Below are positions 17,161-24,168 of a DNA stretch of 33,973 nucleotides, piece after piece. Under the pieces are notes generated by a model. The model was not told where the DNA came from, searched no databases, and saw only the letters and a list, made by a program, of their open reading frames with translations. The translations under genes and the position numbers were made by a program. The stretch comes from a virus: positions 1 to 33,973 of the IMG/VR virus record IMGVR_UViG_3300031623_000024. One strand, given 5' to 3'. Positions within the stretch are counted from its first letter, which is position 1; each line of letters begins with the position of its first letter.

Positions 17161-17510
17161 GCAGCCTTAGCTGGGTGATTCCATTTCACATTTCCATTTT
17201 GATAAATGGCTAATGCTCTGTCCCACCAATCTGTGGGGAGTTCAATGAATCCATGAGGAACAGATTTAGATAAAGTTGTTTTTCCTGGCGCTCGCAATAG
17301 GTAGAAATCTTGGTTTGGGAGTTTGCCGTAGAACTTTGAATCTATATGGCTCAATTGCTTTTTAAGGTCTTCTTCGGGATAGTGTTCAAATTTCATATCG
17401 ATAGCAATTACTTCTTCTCCATCGACCTCAAAGGGAACAAGTTCACCATCTTCATAAATGGAGACATGATGAATTTCCTGTAATAATAACCATCTTTTGA
17501 AAGATTCCAT
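17157..17510 (-). CDS. Hypothetical protein with capsid-targeting-like N-terminus, 117 aa
   Basis: I start this at ATG 17510, giving MESFKRWLLLQEIHH. A TTG at 17534 is the only upstream option and has no ribosome binding site. The first 12 residues resemble the T4 capsid-targeting sequence and end in L-x-x-Q-E, compatible with gp21-type protease cleavage after Glu. The rest includes GEEVIAIDMKFEHYPEEDL, a LPNQDFYLLRAPGKTTLS segment and WWDRALAIYQNG. I do not recognise the family. It is the last gene of the minus-strand block. Confidence 0.65.
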   Translation of the reverse strand: MESFKRWLLLQEIHHVSIYEDGELVPFEVDGEEVIAIDMKFEHYPEEDLKKQLSHIDSKFYGKLPNQDFYLLRAPGKTTLSKSVPHGFIELPTDWWDRALAIYQNGNVKWNHPAKAA

Positions 17511-17558
17511 AAGGTTATATATTGTACTTGGCAAGATAAAACGCTCATGTTTAGAAGG

Positions 17559-18149
17559 CTATTTGTATTGCTTTTTCATATTGCGAGATCCGACAAAGCC
17601 CCACCAGAGCCTCTTCAGCCGAGTAGCTTGGTTGAGGGTGTGGAACAGTCTGCGGCAGTCTTCTGTATCCTTCTCGGCTGCATGAGCGTTCTCTAATGAC
17701 CATCCAAGATACCTTCGGCAGTTATCCATAGAAACACTGTGAAGGCCAGTAGGCATGAGGTGTTCTATGGCAAGGGTCTGAGTATCCATTGCCCTATGAG
17801 CCAGATAACGCTCTTCAATACCACCTTCTTTCAGAAGAGCATTGAGAGCCTTGATATCAAATTGGACATTGTGTCCAACGGGTATCCCCCTCTGGCAGAG
17901 TTTCTCGGCTATGATCTTAGCGGCTTCTGTTTTCGTGAGGGCATCTTTCCAGCTTTCGGAGTTATACCCATTAATTTCCAAAGCCTTGGGATGTGCAAGA
18001 TCAATCCTCGCAGGGAGAACTTTATAGGTTCCTCTGTCGATAATCCTTCCTGTTTCATCTTCAATGATGAAACAGAATTCAATCACTTCGTGATTGTCAG
18101 GGGTGACATCTAACCCTGTGGTCTCAGTATCAATAAATAAGAATTTCAT
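17559..18149 (-). CDS. DEDDh 3'-5' exonuclease (DnaQ-like)
   Basis: The 196-residue protein carries the full exonuclease set: FIDTETTGLD (Asp7, Glu9), GHNVQFDIKALN (Asp98) and HAAEKD (His156, Asp161), which is the H-x-A-x-x-x-D Exo III epsilon motif. MDTQTLA near 121 is typical of DnaQ-like enzymes. It would remove nucleotides from 3' ends, for proofreading or RNA/DNA trimming. The start overlaps the upstream stop (ATGA), so it is translationally coupled to the 236-residue gene. The C-terminus is basic (RNMKKQYK). Base composition is more GC-rich than the genes to its left. Confidence 0.92.
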   Translation of the reverse strand: MKFLFIDTETTGLDVTPDNHEVIEFCFIIEDETGRIIDRGTYKVLPARIDLAHPKALEINGYNSESWKDALTKTEAAKIIAEKLCQRGIPVGHNVQFDIKALNALLKEGGIEERYLAHRAMDTQTLAIEHLMPTGLHSVSMDNCRRYLGWSLENAHAAEKDTEDCRRLFHTLNQATRLKRLWWGFVGSRNMKKQYK

Positions 18150-18856
18150 TTTTGTGGTTGTTTGTTTTTAAGGTAGATTGTATTGTTCTGCCATTGGTTT
18201 ATGTTTCTAATTAAACCTTCTGCTTCTTCTAACTCTCTGTCTAGCTCACTTGCTTCGTGCTGACTTTCTACACATAGTTCTTTTTTTCTGTATTGCACGA
18301 GTGTCTTCTTCATAAGTCTTTTAACTGCGTGGAATTTCTCTTCGACATGATCAACTTGATCATCCAAATCAGCCCATTGGAACGGGCTTTCTTGAAGTTC
18401 TTCATCAGATTCAAATGGAGACTGATAATCATCGCCCCAATTGAAAATATCAGTTTTTGAAGCTCTGATCTCAGAGATGGTTCTGCCTTCCAGACATGCT
18501 CTCGCCGCTGTCACAGCCCGCTTGTAGACGTTTGTGGGGTTTTCTCCTTTGTTCCGCATCATCCACATCCATAGAAGGTAGGTGGGATCATTCACGCCAT
18601 CAAACATTTCATTCTTCATTTTATCACAGAAAGGTGTGATTTCTTCTTTGCTGTACTTAAGCATGCATTTGACCACAACTGCAATAACCGCACTGCTAAT
18701 GCGAGGCATATGATCAATTGCCCACTCTATGGATCGCACATGTTCTTTTTTAAATCTTGCTCGAATATGGTCATCAACCTTCAGTCTGCCTCCTTGACCC
18801 GACTTCATCATTTGATTACATGCGCCAGTTATCAATCCTTCTCGTCTTGTATTCAT
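18146..18856 (-). CDS. Paralogue of the C-terminal domain of the ParB-like protein, 236 aa
   Basis: Residues about 38-150 align with the C-terminal part (about 270-378) of the ParB-like protein at 19946. Both contain a KCxLxY-(S/G) segment, an F-D/N-x-x-NDP motif, an LLW/IWM-x-(M/L) stretch, an NVYKR/DVYQK helix with an AAxxxxEGRTI-x-(E/K)(I/V)R motif, and a D-IF-(N/E)-W-(G/E)-D end. The ParB/Srx-like N-terminal domain is absent. The C-terminus is instead an acidic to mixed coiled coil (HVEEKFHAVKRLMKK onward). AAAGGA precedes the ATG. The function is unknown; it could bind the same partner or form mixed oligomers with the full-length protein. Confidence 0.75.
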   Translation of the reverse strand: MNTRREGLITGACNQMMKSGQGGRLKVDDHIRARFKKEHVRSIEWAIDHMPRISSAVIAVVVKCMLKYSKEEITPFCDKMKNEMFDGVNDPTYLLWMWMMRNKGENPTNVYKRAVTAARACLEGRTISEIRASKTDIFNWGDDYQSPFESDEELQESPFQWADLDDQVDHVEEKFHAVKRLMKKTLVQYRKKELCVESQHEASELDRELEEAEGLIRNINQWQNNTIYLKNKQPQK

Positions 18857-18866
18857 GGCTTATCCT

Positions 18867-19844
18867 TTATTCTAAGCTTTCGAGGTCAAATCCCAAGTCA
18901 GAAGCTAACCTCCTAATTTCACGTTCTTTACTTGCCCTCTCCACACGTAGGGTATTATTTTCTTCATCAGCTTCGCTAATAAGCCTAACGAATTTTTCTT
19001 TCTGACTAACATTTTTGGTCAGTTTGGTAACAATCACCTTTAGGGCGTCACAAGCTTTCTCAAAGGCTTTCCTTGATCCATCACTAATTTGAATGGTTTC
19101 TTGGACTTCAACATTGTTGTCATCATCCATAAGGCCCTCTGAGGCCTCTGCGTCGATCTCTGACGGCATTCCCGTTGGTGTTGGGTAAAGTAGACCCAAT
19201 CCTGTCTGCGTTATCTTGTAGCCCCTTGTACGAGCTTTTGCCCCTTCTATTGTTGTTCCAAAATGCAATCGTTCAATTATTCTCAACTGGGTCAATTTGA
19301 CAAGCATTTTTTGACTCGTAGGCTCGGACATTTGCTGCCGGATGGCAGGGCCAGCCAATTTTGCACTAATTTCGTGTTCCTCATTTTTTATTTCATCCAA
19401 TGCCATCAATGCTATGGTTTCTGGGTCAGAAAGATCTTCAATCTTTATTTGCCTTTTGTTAATTTCTTCGTCTATACCTTCATCTATTTCTTTGCACAAC
19501 TTTTTGTTTTCACTTATATTCATTTCTTTTTTAGAAGTTATTTTTTCAAATACGGTTTCAACATTATGATAGCTTAAATCTGGGGTTAGATAAAATTCCC
19601 AAATTATTTCTTTAATCCTAGCTTTACCTACAATATATGTTTTTTCTGGCCTTATCCACTTTATGTCTCCTTGAAGGTTTGATAATTGTTTTATAGGTCG
19701 TATTTTCCATATTTCTTCCCTGCCTTCGGAGGCCCTTTTAAATCCGGCTTCGTCTAAAAAGTACGCTAGTGCTTTTTCGAGTCCAGTCATGAACTTTCTG
19801 GTTCTGGTGTTGACCTTGATATCAGCCATTTCTATTCTAATCAT
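18867..19844 (-). CDS. Hypothetical protein, 325 aa
   Basis: I place the start at ATG 19844 (MIRIEMADIKVNTR), which has GGAG seven bases upstream. The longer frame starting at 19886 begins inside a terminator hairpin and is unlikely. The N-terminal third looks alpha/beta (TGLEKALAYFLDEAGFKR, then IKWIRPEKTYIVGKAR). The middle (about 150-250) has helices with TQLRIIERLHFG and GYKITQTGLGLLYP, a winged-helix-like run. The C-terminal 60 residues are a probable coiled coil. It could be a DNA-binding protein, but I recognise no family. It ends 11 bases before the next gene's start and is co-oriented. Confidence 0.7.
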   Translation of the reverse strand: MIRIEMADIKVNTRTRKFMTGLEKALAYFLDEAGFKRASEGREEIWKIRPIKQLSNLQGDIKWIRPEKTYIVGKARIKEIIWEFYLTPDLSYHNVETVFEKITSKKEMNISENKKLCKEIDEGIDEEINKRQIKIEDLSDPETIALMALDEIKNEEHEISAKLAGPAIRQQMSEPTSQKMLVKLTQLRIIERLHFGTTIEGAKARTRGYKITQTGLGLLYPTPTGMPSEIDAEASEGLMDDDNNVEVQETIQISDGSRKAFEKACDALKVIVTKLTKNVSQKEKFVRLISEADEENNTLRVERASKEREIRRLASDLGFDLESLE

Positions 19845-19860
19845 TAATCCGCTCCATTTG

Positions 19861-19897
19861 AAAAAGCAGGTTGGATGAGAGTCCATCCAACCTGCTT
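19861..19897 (-). terminator. Rho-independent terminator after the ParB-like gene
   Basis: A perfect 14-base stem (aagcaggttggatg with catccaacctgctt) and 6-base loop runs into a T-rich stretch on the minus strand. It lies between the ParB-like gene and the 325-residue gene. It would end or attenuate the transcript from the promoter at 21166-21194 before the downstream three genes. Confidence 0.8.
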
Positions 19898-19945
19898 GGT
19901 TCCATTCCTTTAGGGGGTGAAGTCACATCGCTTGATGATGTGAGT

Positions 19946-21097
19946 TTATTTGGTAGGGACTACCCAACCATCTTCCCACTCGAAGATGTCTTCCGATCTA
20001 GATCGAACTTTCGCAATCGTGCGGCCTTCAGCCGCTGCAATCGTGCAGGACAGAGATTTTTGGTACACATCAACTGGTGATGTGTACGACTTGCTCGTCT
20101 TTGTCTTTTGCAGCCAGATCATCAGCAATTTCGCCGGGTCATTTTGGTCATTAAAGACCATCGTGCGGAATCGATCAGCAAAGTCGGCTATTTTTTCTGG
20201 CCCGTACCATAAAACACATTTTCCTATTGCCGCCATCACATCGGCTCTCAATTTTCCAATATTTGAATGCAACCAGATGAGGGTGTCCTGATGCTTCAGG
20301 GCAAAAGCAGCAATTTCTGATTCACTATATTTTATGTTGCTTCCATTGGTTCCTCGCATCATGGCACGGCAAACGGCAGCAGTGGAGTTGCCCATGTGCA
20401 CATCAAGAACCAATTTGAGCTTGTCGTTAACATTTCTTTTTGCGCCTGAGTCGATAGCCCAGCGACTATCGTAGGGAACATTAAACGTAAAATAAAATGC
20501 TTGACCTTTGAAGCTGGAATTCAACTTGTTTGCACGAATTATTGCCGATAAACGGTGCTGGCCATTTTGCAGGGCAGATTGAGTGTCAATGTCGATTGAC
20601 TCGCCGGTTTGCATCCAACTACCGGAGAGCATGTCTCGTGCATATGCTTCTACCGTAGGACTTTTGAGGTCTCTATTTCCATCATTGTGAAGCAAACACT
20701 GCTCTGCTTCATCGTTAGTCACAAAAATATGCTCAGAGTATTGATTGATTGTTTTCACATAATAGTGCCAAGGATTTTTAGCTCCGTCTTTTTTACGCTG
20801 TTCGGCGTAATGTACACGATTCGCTTCCGCTTCAGCGGCAACCTGCTGTTTGGCTTCGGCCTCGGATTCCTGACGTATAATAGATGGAATCTGAACAGTT
20901 GGTTTCGCAGCTTGTTTCGTCGTTGTAGGATGTTGTGTTGGTTCAGCAACAAGAATCTCGGCATCCTTCCCATCAACGAAAAGTTGTTTTACCTGATCAA
21001 GCCGAGCTTGTACGACTTCTGCGTTGCTCCGTCCGCTCGCTCCGATCAAGTGTGCCTGAGCCGTTTTGTGTTGTCTTCTCTTTTTTCTACGTGCCAT
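19946..21097 (-). CDS. ParB/Srx-like domain protein, 383 aa
   Basis: The N-terminus is very basic (MARRKKRRQHK), followed by an Ala/Gln-rich helical linker to about residue 105. Residues 125-225 form a ParB/sulfiredoxin-like core: a helix with AYARDMLSGSWMQTG, an acidic strand and the GQHRLSAI motif at 179-186, equivalent to the G-x-x-R nucleotide-binding motif of ParB. The C-terminal domain (about 255-378) is shared with the 236-residue gene. ParB-type proteins of this shape in phages are of unknown role; DNA binding and CTP or ATP use are family-based guesses. It is driven by its own promoter and followed by a terminator. Confidence 0.75.
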   Translation of the reverse strand: MARRKKRRQHKTAQAHLIGASGRSNAEVVQARLDQVKQLFVDGKDAEILVAEPTQHPTTTKQAAKPTVQIPSIIRQESEAEAKQQVAAEAEANRVHYAEQRKKDGAKNPWHYYVKTINQYSEHIFVTNDEAEQCLLHNDGNRDLKSPTVEAYARDMLSGSWMQTGESIDIDTQSALQNGQHRLSAIIRANKLNSSFKGQAFYFTFNVPYDSRWAIDSGAKRNVNDKLKLVLDVHMGNSTAAVCRAMMRGTNGSNIKYSESEIAAFALKHQDTLIWLHSNIGKLRADVMAAIGKCVLWYGPEKIADFADRFRTMVFNDQNDPAKLLMIWLQKTKTSKSYTSPVDVYQKSLSCTIAAAEGRTIAKVRSRSEDIFEWEDGWVVPTK

Positions 21098-21134
21098 TTT
21101 TGCATCCTATGCACAATGTGTTGTGGTTGGCCAT

Positions 21135-21164
21135 TCACGTATTTGCAACGTGACCCTATGTCAC
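21135..21164 (-). promoter_or_regulatory. Overlapping inverted repeats, candidate operator
   Basis: On the plus strand tcacgt (21135-21140) and acgtga (21148-21153) form one dyad, and gtgac (21150-21154) with gtcac (21160-21164) a second that shares the middle half-site. They lie just downstream of the -10 box, over the expected transcription start and leader of the ParB-like gene. That is a typical place for an autorepressor site. Confidence 0.5.
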
Positions 21165-21165
21165 A

Positions 21166-21194
21166 ACTATACGTTCGAGAAAATGCGATGTAAA
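21166..21194 (-). promoter_or_regulatory. Sigma70-type promoter for the ParB-like gene
   Basis: On the minus strand TTTACA (21194-21189) and TATAGT (21171-21166) are separated by exactly 17 bases. Each box differs from consensus at one position. It lies in the 139-base gap upstream of the ATG at 21097 and is the clearest host-type promoter in the window, suggesting early expression. Confidence 0.7.
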
Positions 21195-21236
21195 GCAAAA
21201 AAAGAAAAGACTGGGGGGTTTATTCTCTAGAATGCT

Positions 21237-21977
21237 TTATTCGTAGACTTGAAACTGCATTGTTTCACTGAGGTGGCGGGACTCTCCCACATCCAATTGG
21301 AACCAGATATCATACATTCCGGCATCCATATCGGTTGTGTCGAGAAGATAGTATCCATACTTCTTCTCCCTAAAATCCACAGCGGCGGAATCAACTAAAA
21401 GACGGAGATCTTTTTCTTCAGGGACACAATCTCCACATCTTTGTTCGATAGAAATTTTCAGACCTGCTAAGACTGCAAGGCTTTCATAGTATCTGGCTAG
21501 GTCTGTTGCTCTTGGAACATTAGGCTCAATTTCAATACACAGGTAAACCTTGCTATTTTTTCTTATTTTATTTGGTCTAAATCTGAACGAGAAATCGTAG
21601 ACTATCGGAGAAGGGGTAGTATACCATAAGTCTGGCAATATTTCGAAATAATTAGTTATTTCGCCAGAGTTTTCATTAGTTTCAAATTCTACATGCCAAA
21701 CATCTATGTATTGTCCAATTACATAAGTTGGATTAGATGTTATAAGATCAGCATAATACTTTCCTGTGTCTTCAGCCACAACACTAGAAGTAGCTACCGT
21801 TTGAATAAGTGTTCTGCCATCAGGATTAGAACCGCTAGTCAAAGTAGGATCTAGATAATATATGTCTATCTTATCTACATTTGACACATTAGTTAGATTG
21901 TTTGAATTATATGTAAACAATCTAAGCTTTATTGTGTCCCCTACAACGGGATTTTGAAAACGTTCTTTATTTGCCAT
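21237..21977 (-). CDS. Probable structural protein, 246 aa, beta-rich
   Basis: The sequence looks like two beta-sandwich-type halves. Residues 1-115 include GDTIKLRLFTYN, IDIYYLDP and QYIDVWHVEFET. Residues 125-246 include YDFSFRFRPNKIRKNS and the final AGMYDIWFQLDVGES. Regular short strands and turns recall Ig-like or baseplate/fibre accessory domains of tailed phages. One CGDC pair lies near residue 180. It follows the gp26-like gene and its frameshift extension with an 18-base gap, so it probably belongs to the same late transcript. I do not recognise a specific family. Confidence 0.65.
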   Translation of the reverse strand: MANKERFQNPVVGDTIKLRLFTYNSNNLTNVSNVDKIDIYYLDPTLTSGSNPDGRTLIQTVATSSVVAEDTGKYYADLITSNPTYVIGQYIDVWHVEFETNENSGEITNYFEILPDLWYTTPSPIVYDFSFRFRPNKIRKNSKVYLCIEIEPNVPRATDLARYYESLAVLAGLKISIEQRCGDCVPEEKDLRLLVDSAAVDFREKKYGYYLLDTTDMDAGMYDIWFQLDVGESRHLSETMQFQVYE

Positions 21978-21995
21978 TATGGGTTAATCTTAATT

Positions 21996-22211
21996 CTATT
22001 TTGATTTTCTCTTTGCAGCTTCCATCTGCTCATCTTCACGCTTCTTCTGTGCAATAAACCTTTCGATCATCCATTTTCGCTCGTTGATCGGCATTTGGAG
22101 GCATTCTGACCTTTGCATTCGCAAATGATATTGGAAAAAGAATAATTCTTCCGCCAATTGCTGCCAAAATACTAAGCTTGAGTCTTCTCCGTTTTCCGTG
22201 CCTTTGGGAAG
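21996..22211 (-). CDS. -1 frame extension, baseplate/tail chaperone-like, 71 aa
   Basis: This frame is open from the slippery site of the upstream gene to a TAG at 21998-21996. The extension contains FWQQLAEELFFFQYHLRMQ, LQMPINERKWMIERF and a charged tail. This helix pattern (aromatic, Glu, H-L, P-I, E-R-x-W) is typical of small phage tail or baseplate assembly chaperones. It has no ATG until 22118, which would give only 40 residues and has no ribosome binding site; a TTG at 22157 is equally unsupported. Ribosomes shifting -1 at 22217-22211 would make a fusion of about 413 residues with the gp26-like protein. Coding potential is good; the expression route is inferred. Confidence 0.65.
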   Translation of the reverse strand, partial: LPKGTENGEDSSLVFWQQLAEELFFFQYHLRMQRSECLQMPINERKWMIERFIAQKKREDEQMEAAKRKSK

Positions 22212-23236
22212 AAAAAATTTGATTCTAACGGTAAATCAACTTCAAATTCATGTAAACAAGAAGCACATGTAATGCCAACCATTGTGTCTACTCCAAATGG
22301 AGGCTCATTAATTGTATTCCTTAAGTGTGTTACATCACTAATGGGTAAGTTTTTAATCAGCGTAAGTAACTCGGCGGTACCCTTAAGGCCTTCTATTTCG
22401 TCGAGCAAACAAGCTGTTCGATAAGCCAATGAATCGTCAGTGGCCGTATCTCCAAATTGTTTAATTCTTCTCTCTCTGTATTCTGTCAGTTCAGTTTCAT
22501 CTTTTCCTGTAGACAATCTGTATTTGAAACTATATCCACTTGTGGGTAATGTTCCACTTTGTATATCTTGACTATAGTCGTCAGGGCAGAAGTCTACAAA
22601 TAAAGAGTTGAGATCAAGAACAGTAGAAAATTTAGTGTCACAAGAAGGGCATCCAATTTCAACTTCATATTCAGGAGAATATGAAATACCACGTAAGTAA
22701 ATTAAAAGATATGTTCTATCTTGTGTTAATAATTTCTCTACCTGAAAGGTCTCTTGCATGCAACTTTTAAAAATCATATCAATGGCTTGTCCTTTTCGGA
22801 CAAATCTAGGAGTTGCGAGAATTTGTTCTTCTTCGCCAGTCATCGGTCTAATATGAATGACCCCATCAAGTGGCCCATCGTCACCGTCATAAAATCTTCC
22901 TTTACTCGGCAGAGTGAGCGCCTCAAAAACCCTTGTGTCTCTAACTTTAGAAAGTAGATCTGCCAGTAGTCCTCCACTAGAGGAAGGCGCAATTTGCGAT
23001 GCCTGTTGTTGTGGGGCAGCACTGCCCTGCTGCTGCATTGCTTTTTTCATGGCCGGTGGAACGTTTCCTTGCATTGGTGGAACGTTTCCTTGCGAAACAG
23101 GACTTTCTCTGGGGACATGTGCAGTTTCTTCTTGCACAGACTCCCTCATAGAGGCCATTTCTTCTAATTCTTTATTGTTTTTTTCTGCAATAACTGCCTG
23201 CTCTTCTTTGGTCGGTCGGAAAGTATCGTCTGCCAT
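22172..23236 (-). CDS. T4 gp26-like baseplate hub/assembly protein, 354 aa
   Basis: After a Gln/Pro/Ala-rich, probably disordered N-terminus (about residues 1-100), the core reads LPSKGRFYDG, IRPMTGEEEQIL, an RKGQAIDMIFKSCM helix and DRTYLLIYLRGISY. Then come CPSC near 215 and CASC near 330, a likely zinc-binding pair. This order matches the T4-type baseplate protein family that includes gp26; assignment is by pattern, without a search. It would act in baseplate hub assembly. AGGAG precedes the ATG. Near the 3' end the codons TCA AAT TTT TTC hold a slippery heptamer, so a longer -1 product is likely. It is divergent from the gene at 23287. Confidence 0.75.
   Translation of the reverse strand: MADDTFRPTKEEQAVIAEKNNKELEEMASMRESVQEETAHVPRESPVSQGNVPPMQGNVPPAMKKAMQQQGSAAPQQQASQIAPSSSGGLLADLLSKVRDTRVFEALTLPSKGRFYDGDDGPLDGVIHIRPMTGEEEQILATPRFVRKGQAIDMIFKSCMQETFQVEKLLTQDRTYLLIYLRGISYSPEYEVEIGCPSCDTKFSTVLDLNSLFVDFCPDDYSQDIQSGTLPTSGYSFKYRLSTGKDETELTEYRERRIKQFGDTATDDSLAYRTACLLDEIEGLKGTAELLTLIKNLPISDVTHLRNTINEPPFGVDTMVGITCASCLHEFEVDLPLESNFFFPKARKTEKTQA
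22211..22217 (-). promoter_or_regulatory. Slippery heptamer U UUU UUC, candidate -1 frameshift site
   Basis: In the zero frame of the gp26-like gene the bases read aaT TTT TTC, the canonical X XXY YYZ arrangement. Just upstream A AAT TTT (22220-22214) is a second, overlapping match. Both shift into the frame that stays open for 71 more codons. The shift occurs 12 codons before the zero-frame stop. Confidence 0.65.
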
Positions 23237-23286
23237 TTATAACTCCTATTAAATATGTACGATGACAACTATCTTAATATAACTCT

Positions 23287-23658
23287 ATGATAGTAATCAA
23301 TATTCAAAACGTAGAAGAATTAATTTTCTTTAATAAAGAAGCACACGCACTGTTTCCTGATTCTAAAGTATATTTTGATCAATGGACGTTAGCTCAAAGA
23401 ATCCCTTCTTTAAGAAGTCTAGGAAAACGGTCAGTTATTGATTTTTTAAACTCTGTTACAGATGAGGGAATAGAAAGATTGGAGAGTTACTTTGAAGATT
23501 CTGTTGCTTTGGAGTTAATCGACTATCATATTGTTAAAACTTATTCCTTTAACGTTGAGGATACGGAAGAAAAACTTAATTCTGCATCCATAGTAGGATA
23601 TAATGATTTTAATGTATCTAGAAACAAAAACATAGTTAACATTACGTTTTGGAGATAA
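23287..23658 (+). CDS. Hypothetical protein, 123 aa
   Basis: It starts MIVINIQNVEELIFF and is rich in acidic and aromatic residues. It has an alpha/beta look (RSLGKRSVIDFLNSVTD, then LESYFEDSVALELIDYHIV) and ends with a strand-like NIVNITFWR. There is no membrane segment and no recognised family. It opens a tightly packed plus-strand run, with one base before the next gene, and is divergent from the gp26-like gene. No clear Shine-Dalgarno is visible, though the ATG is the first in frame. Confidence 0.7.
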   Translation: MIVINIQNVEELIFFNKEAHALFPDSKVYFDQWTLAQRIPSLRSLGKRSVIDFLNSVTDEGIERLESYFEDSVALELIDYHIVKTYSFNVEDTEEKLNSASIVGYNDFNVSRNKNIVNITFWR

Positions 23659-23659
23659 A

Positions 23660-23965
23660 ATGGCGGAATTAATTTTATTTATTTTAGCATCAATAGGAAT
23701 GACGCATGTGTTAGTTGATGGGTCTATATTTTCTTGGTTGAGAAATTTGGCGTTTAAGTATCTCCCTAGAAAAATTTCATCTATTTTTACTTGTTATCAA
23801 TGTGCAGGTATGTGGTGTGGCTTTTTGTTAGGGTATATTATTATAGACAAAGATCCTTTTAAAGTTTTTGCTTGCGGATGTGCATCTAGCTTCATATCCA
23901 TGCTTGCGGCCACGTATTTAAATTATTTAGAAGCACAAACAATTATAAGTTTGGATAAAGAATAA
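23660..23965 (+). CDS. Small membrane protein, DUF1360-like, 101 aa
   Basis: A hydrophobic N-terminal helix (about residues 3-17) is followed by SSIFTCYQCAGMWCGFLLGYIII. This combines a C-x-x-C-x-G-x-W motif with the second membrane helix. A third hydrophobic stretch (CGCASSFISMLAATYL) lies near 75-92. C-x-x-C-x-G-(M/F)-W placed at a membrane helix is the hallmark of DUF1360-type proteins found in bacteria and phages. The role is unknown; it would sit in the host inner membrane. Its stop overlaps the next ATG by one base (TAATG). Confidence 0.7.
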   Translation: MAELILFILASIGMTHVLVDGSIFSWLRNLAFKYLPRKISSIFTCYQCAGMWCGFLLGYIIIDKDPFKVFACGCASSFISMLAATYLNYLEAQTIISLDKE

Positions 23966-24168
23966 TGCCAGCAAGAGCTTATAAATTTTATTGTGAATTT
24001 TGTAGTTATAAGAGCATCATGGATGGTTCTGATTCTAAAAAATTGAGTGAGATAGCACTTGCCCCCGTTCCAAAAGGGCATGCAAAAAGAGGACACATCA
24101 AACGGCCAAAAATGTATTGTTGTCCAAAGTGCGGAAGAGGAATTAAAGCAGAAAGGATTGGGTTATGA
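23965..24168 (+). CDS. Small zinc-ribbon-like protein, 67 aa
   Basis: Two cysteine pairs, CEFC near residue 9 and CCPKC near residue 51, are separated by a basic linker (KGHAKRGHIKRPKM). This gives a likely zinc ribbon. The protein is strongly basic and could bind nucleic acid or a protein partner. The start overlaps the stop of the membrane protein gene, and its own stop overlaps the next start (ATGA), so expression is coupled. Confidence 0.72.
   Translation: MPARAYKFYCEFCSYKSIMDGSDSKKLSEIALAPVPKGHAKRGHIKRPKMYCCPKCGRGIKAERIGL

Noticed and set aside
19845-19886. Longer N-terminus for the 325-residue protein
   Set aside because: The upstream ATG lies inside a perfect terminator stem; ATG 19844 has a well-spaced GGAG.
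19946-21097. Plasmid-type partition system (ParB plus ParA plus parS)
   Set aside because: No ParA-type ATPase is encoded nearby and no repeated parS-like 16-mers are seen; only the ParB-like fold motif is present, so a partition role is not supported.
20609-21193. Plus-strand 194-codon frame opposite the ParB-like gene
   Set aside because: It is Cys/Phe/Arg-rich without domain pattern or ribosome binding site and lies wholly opposite a well-supported gene and its promoter.
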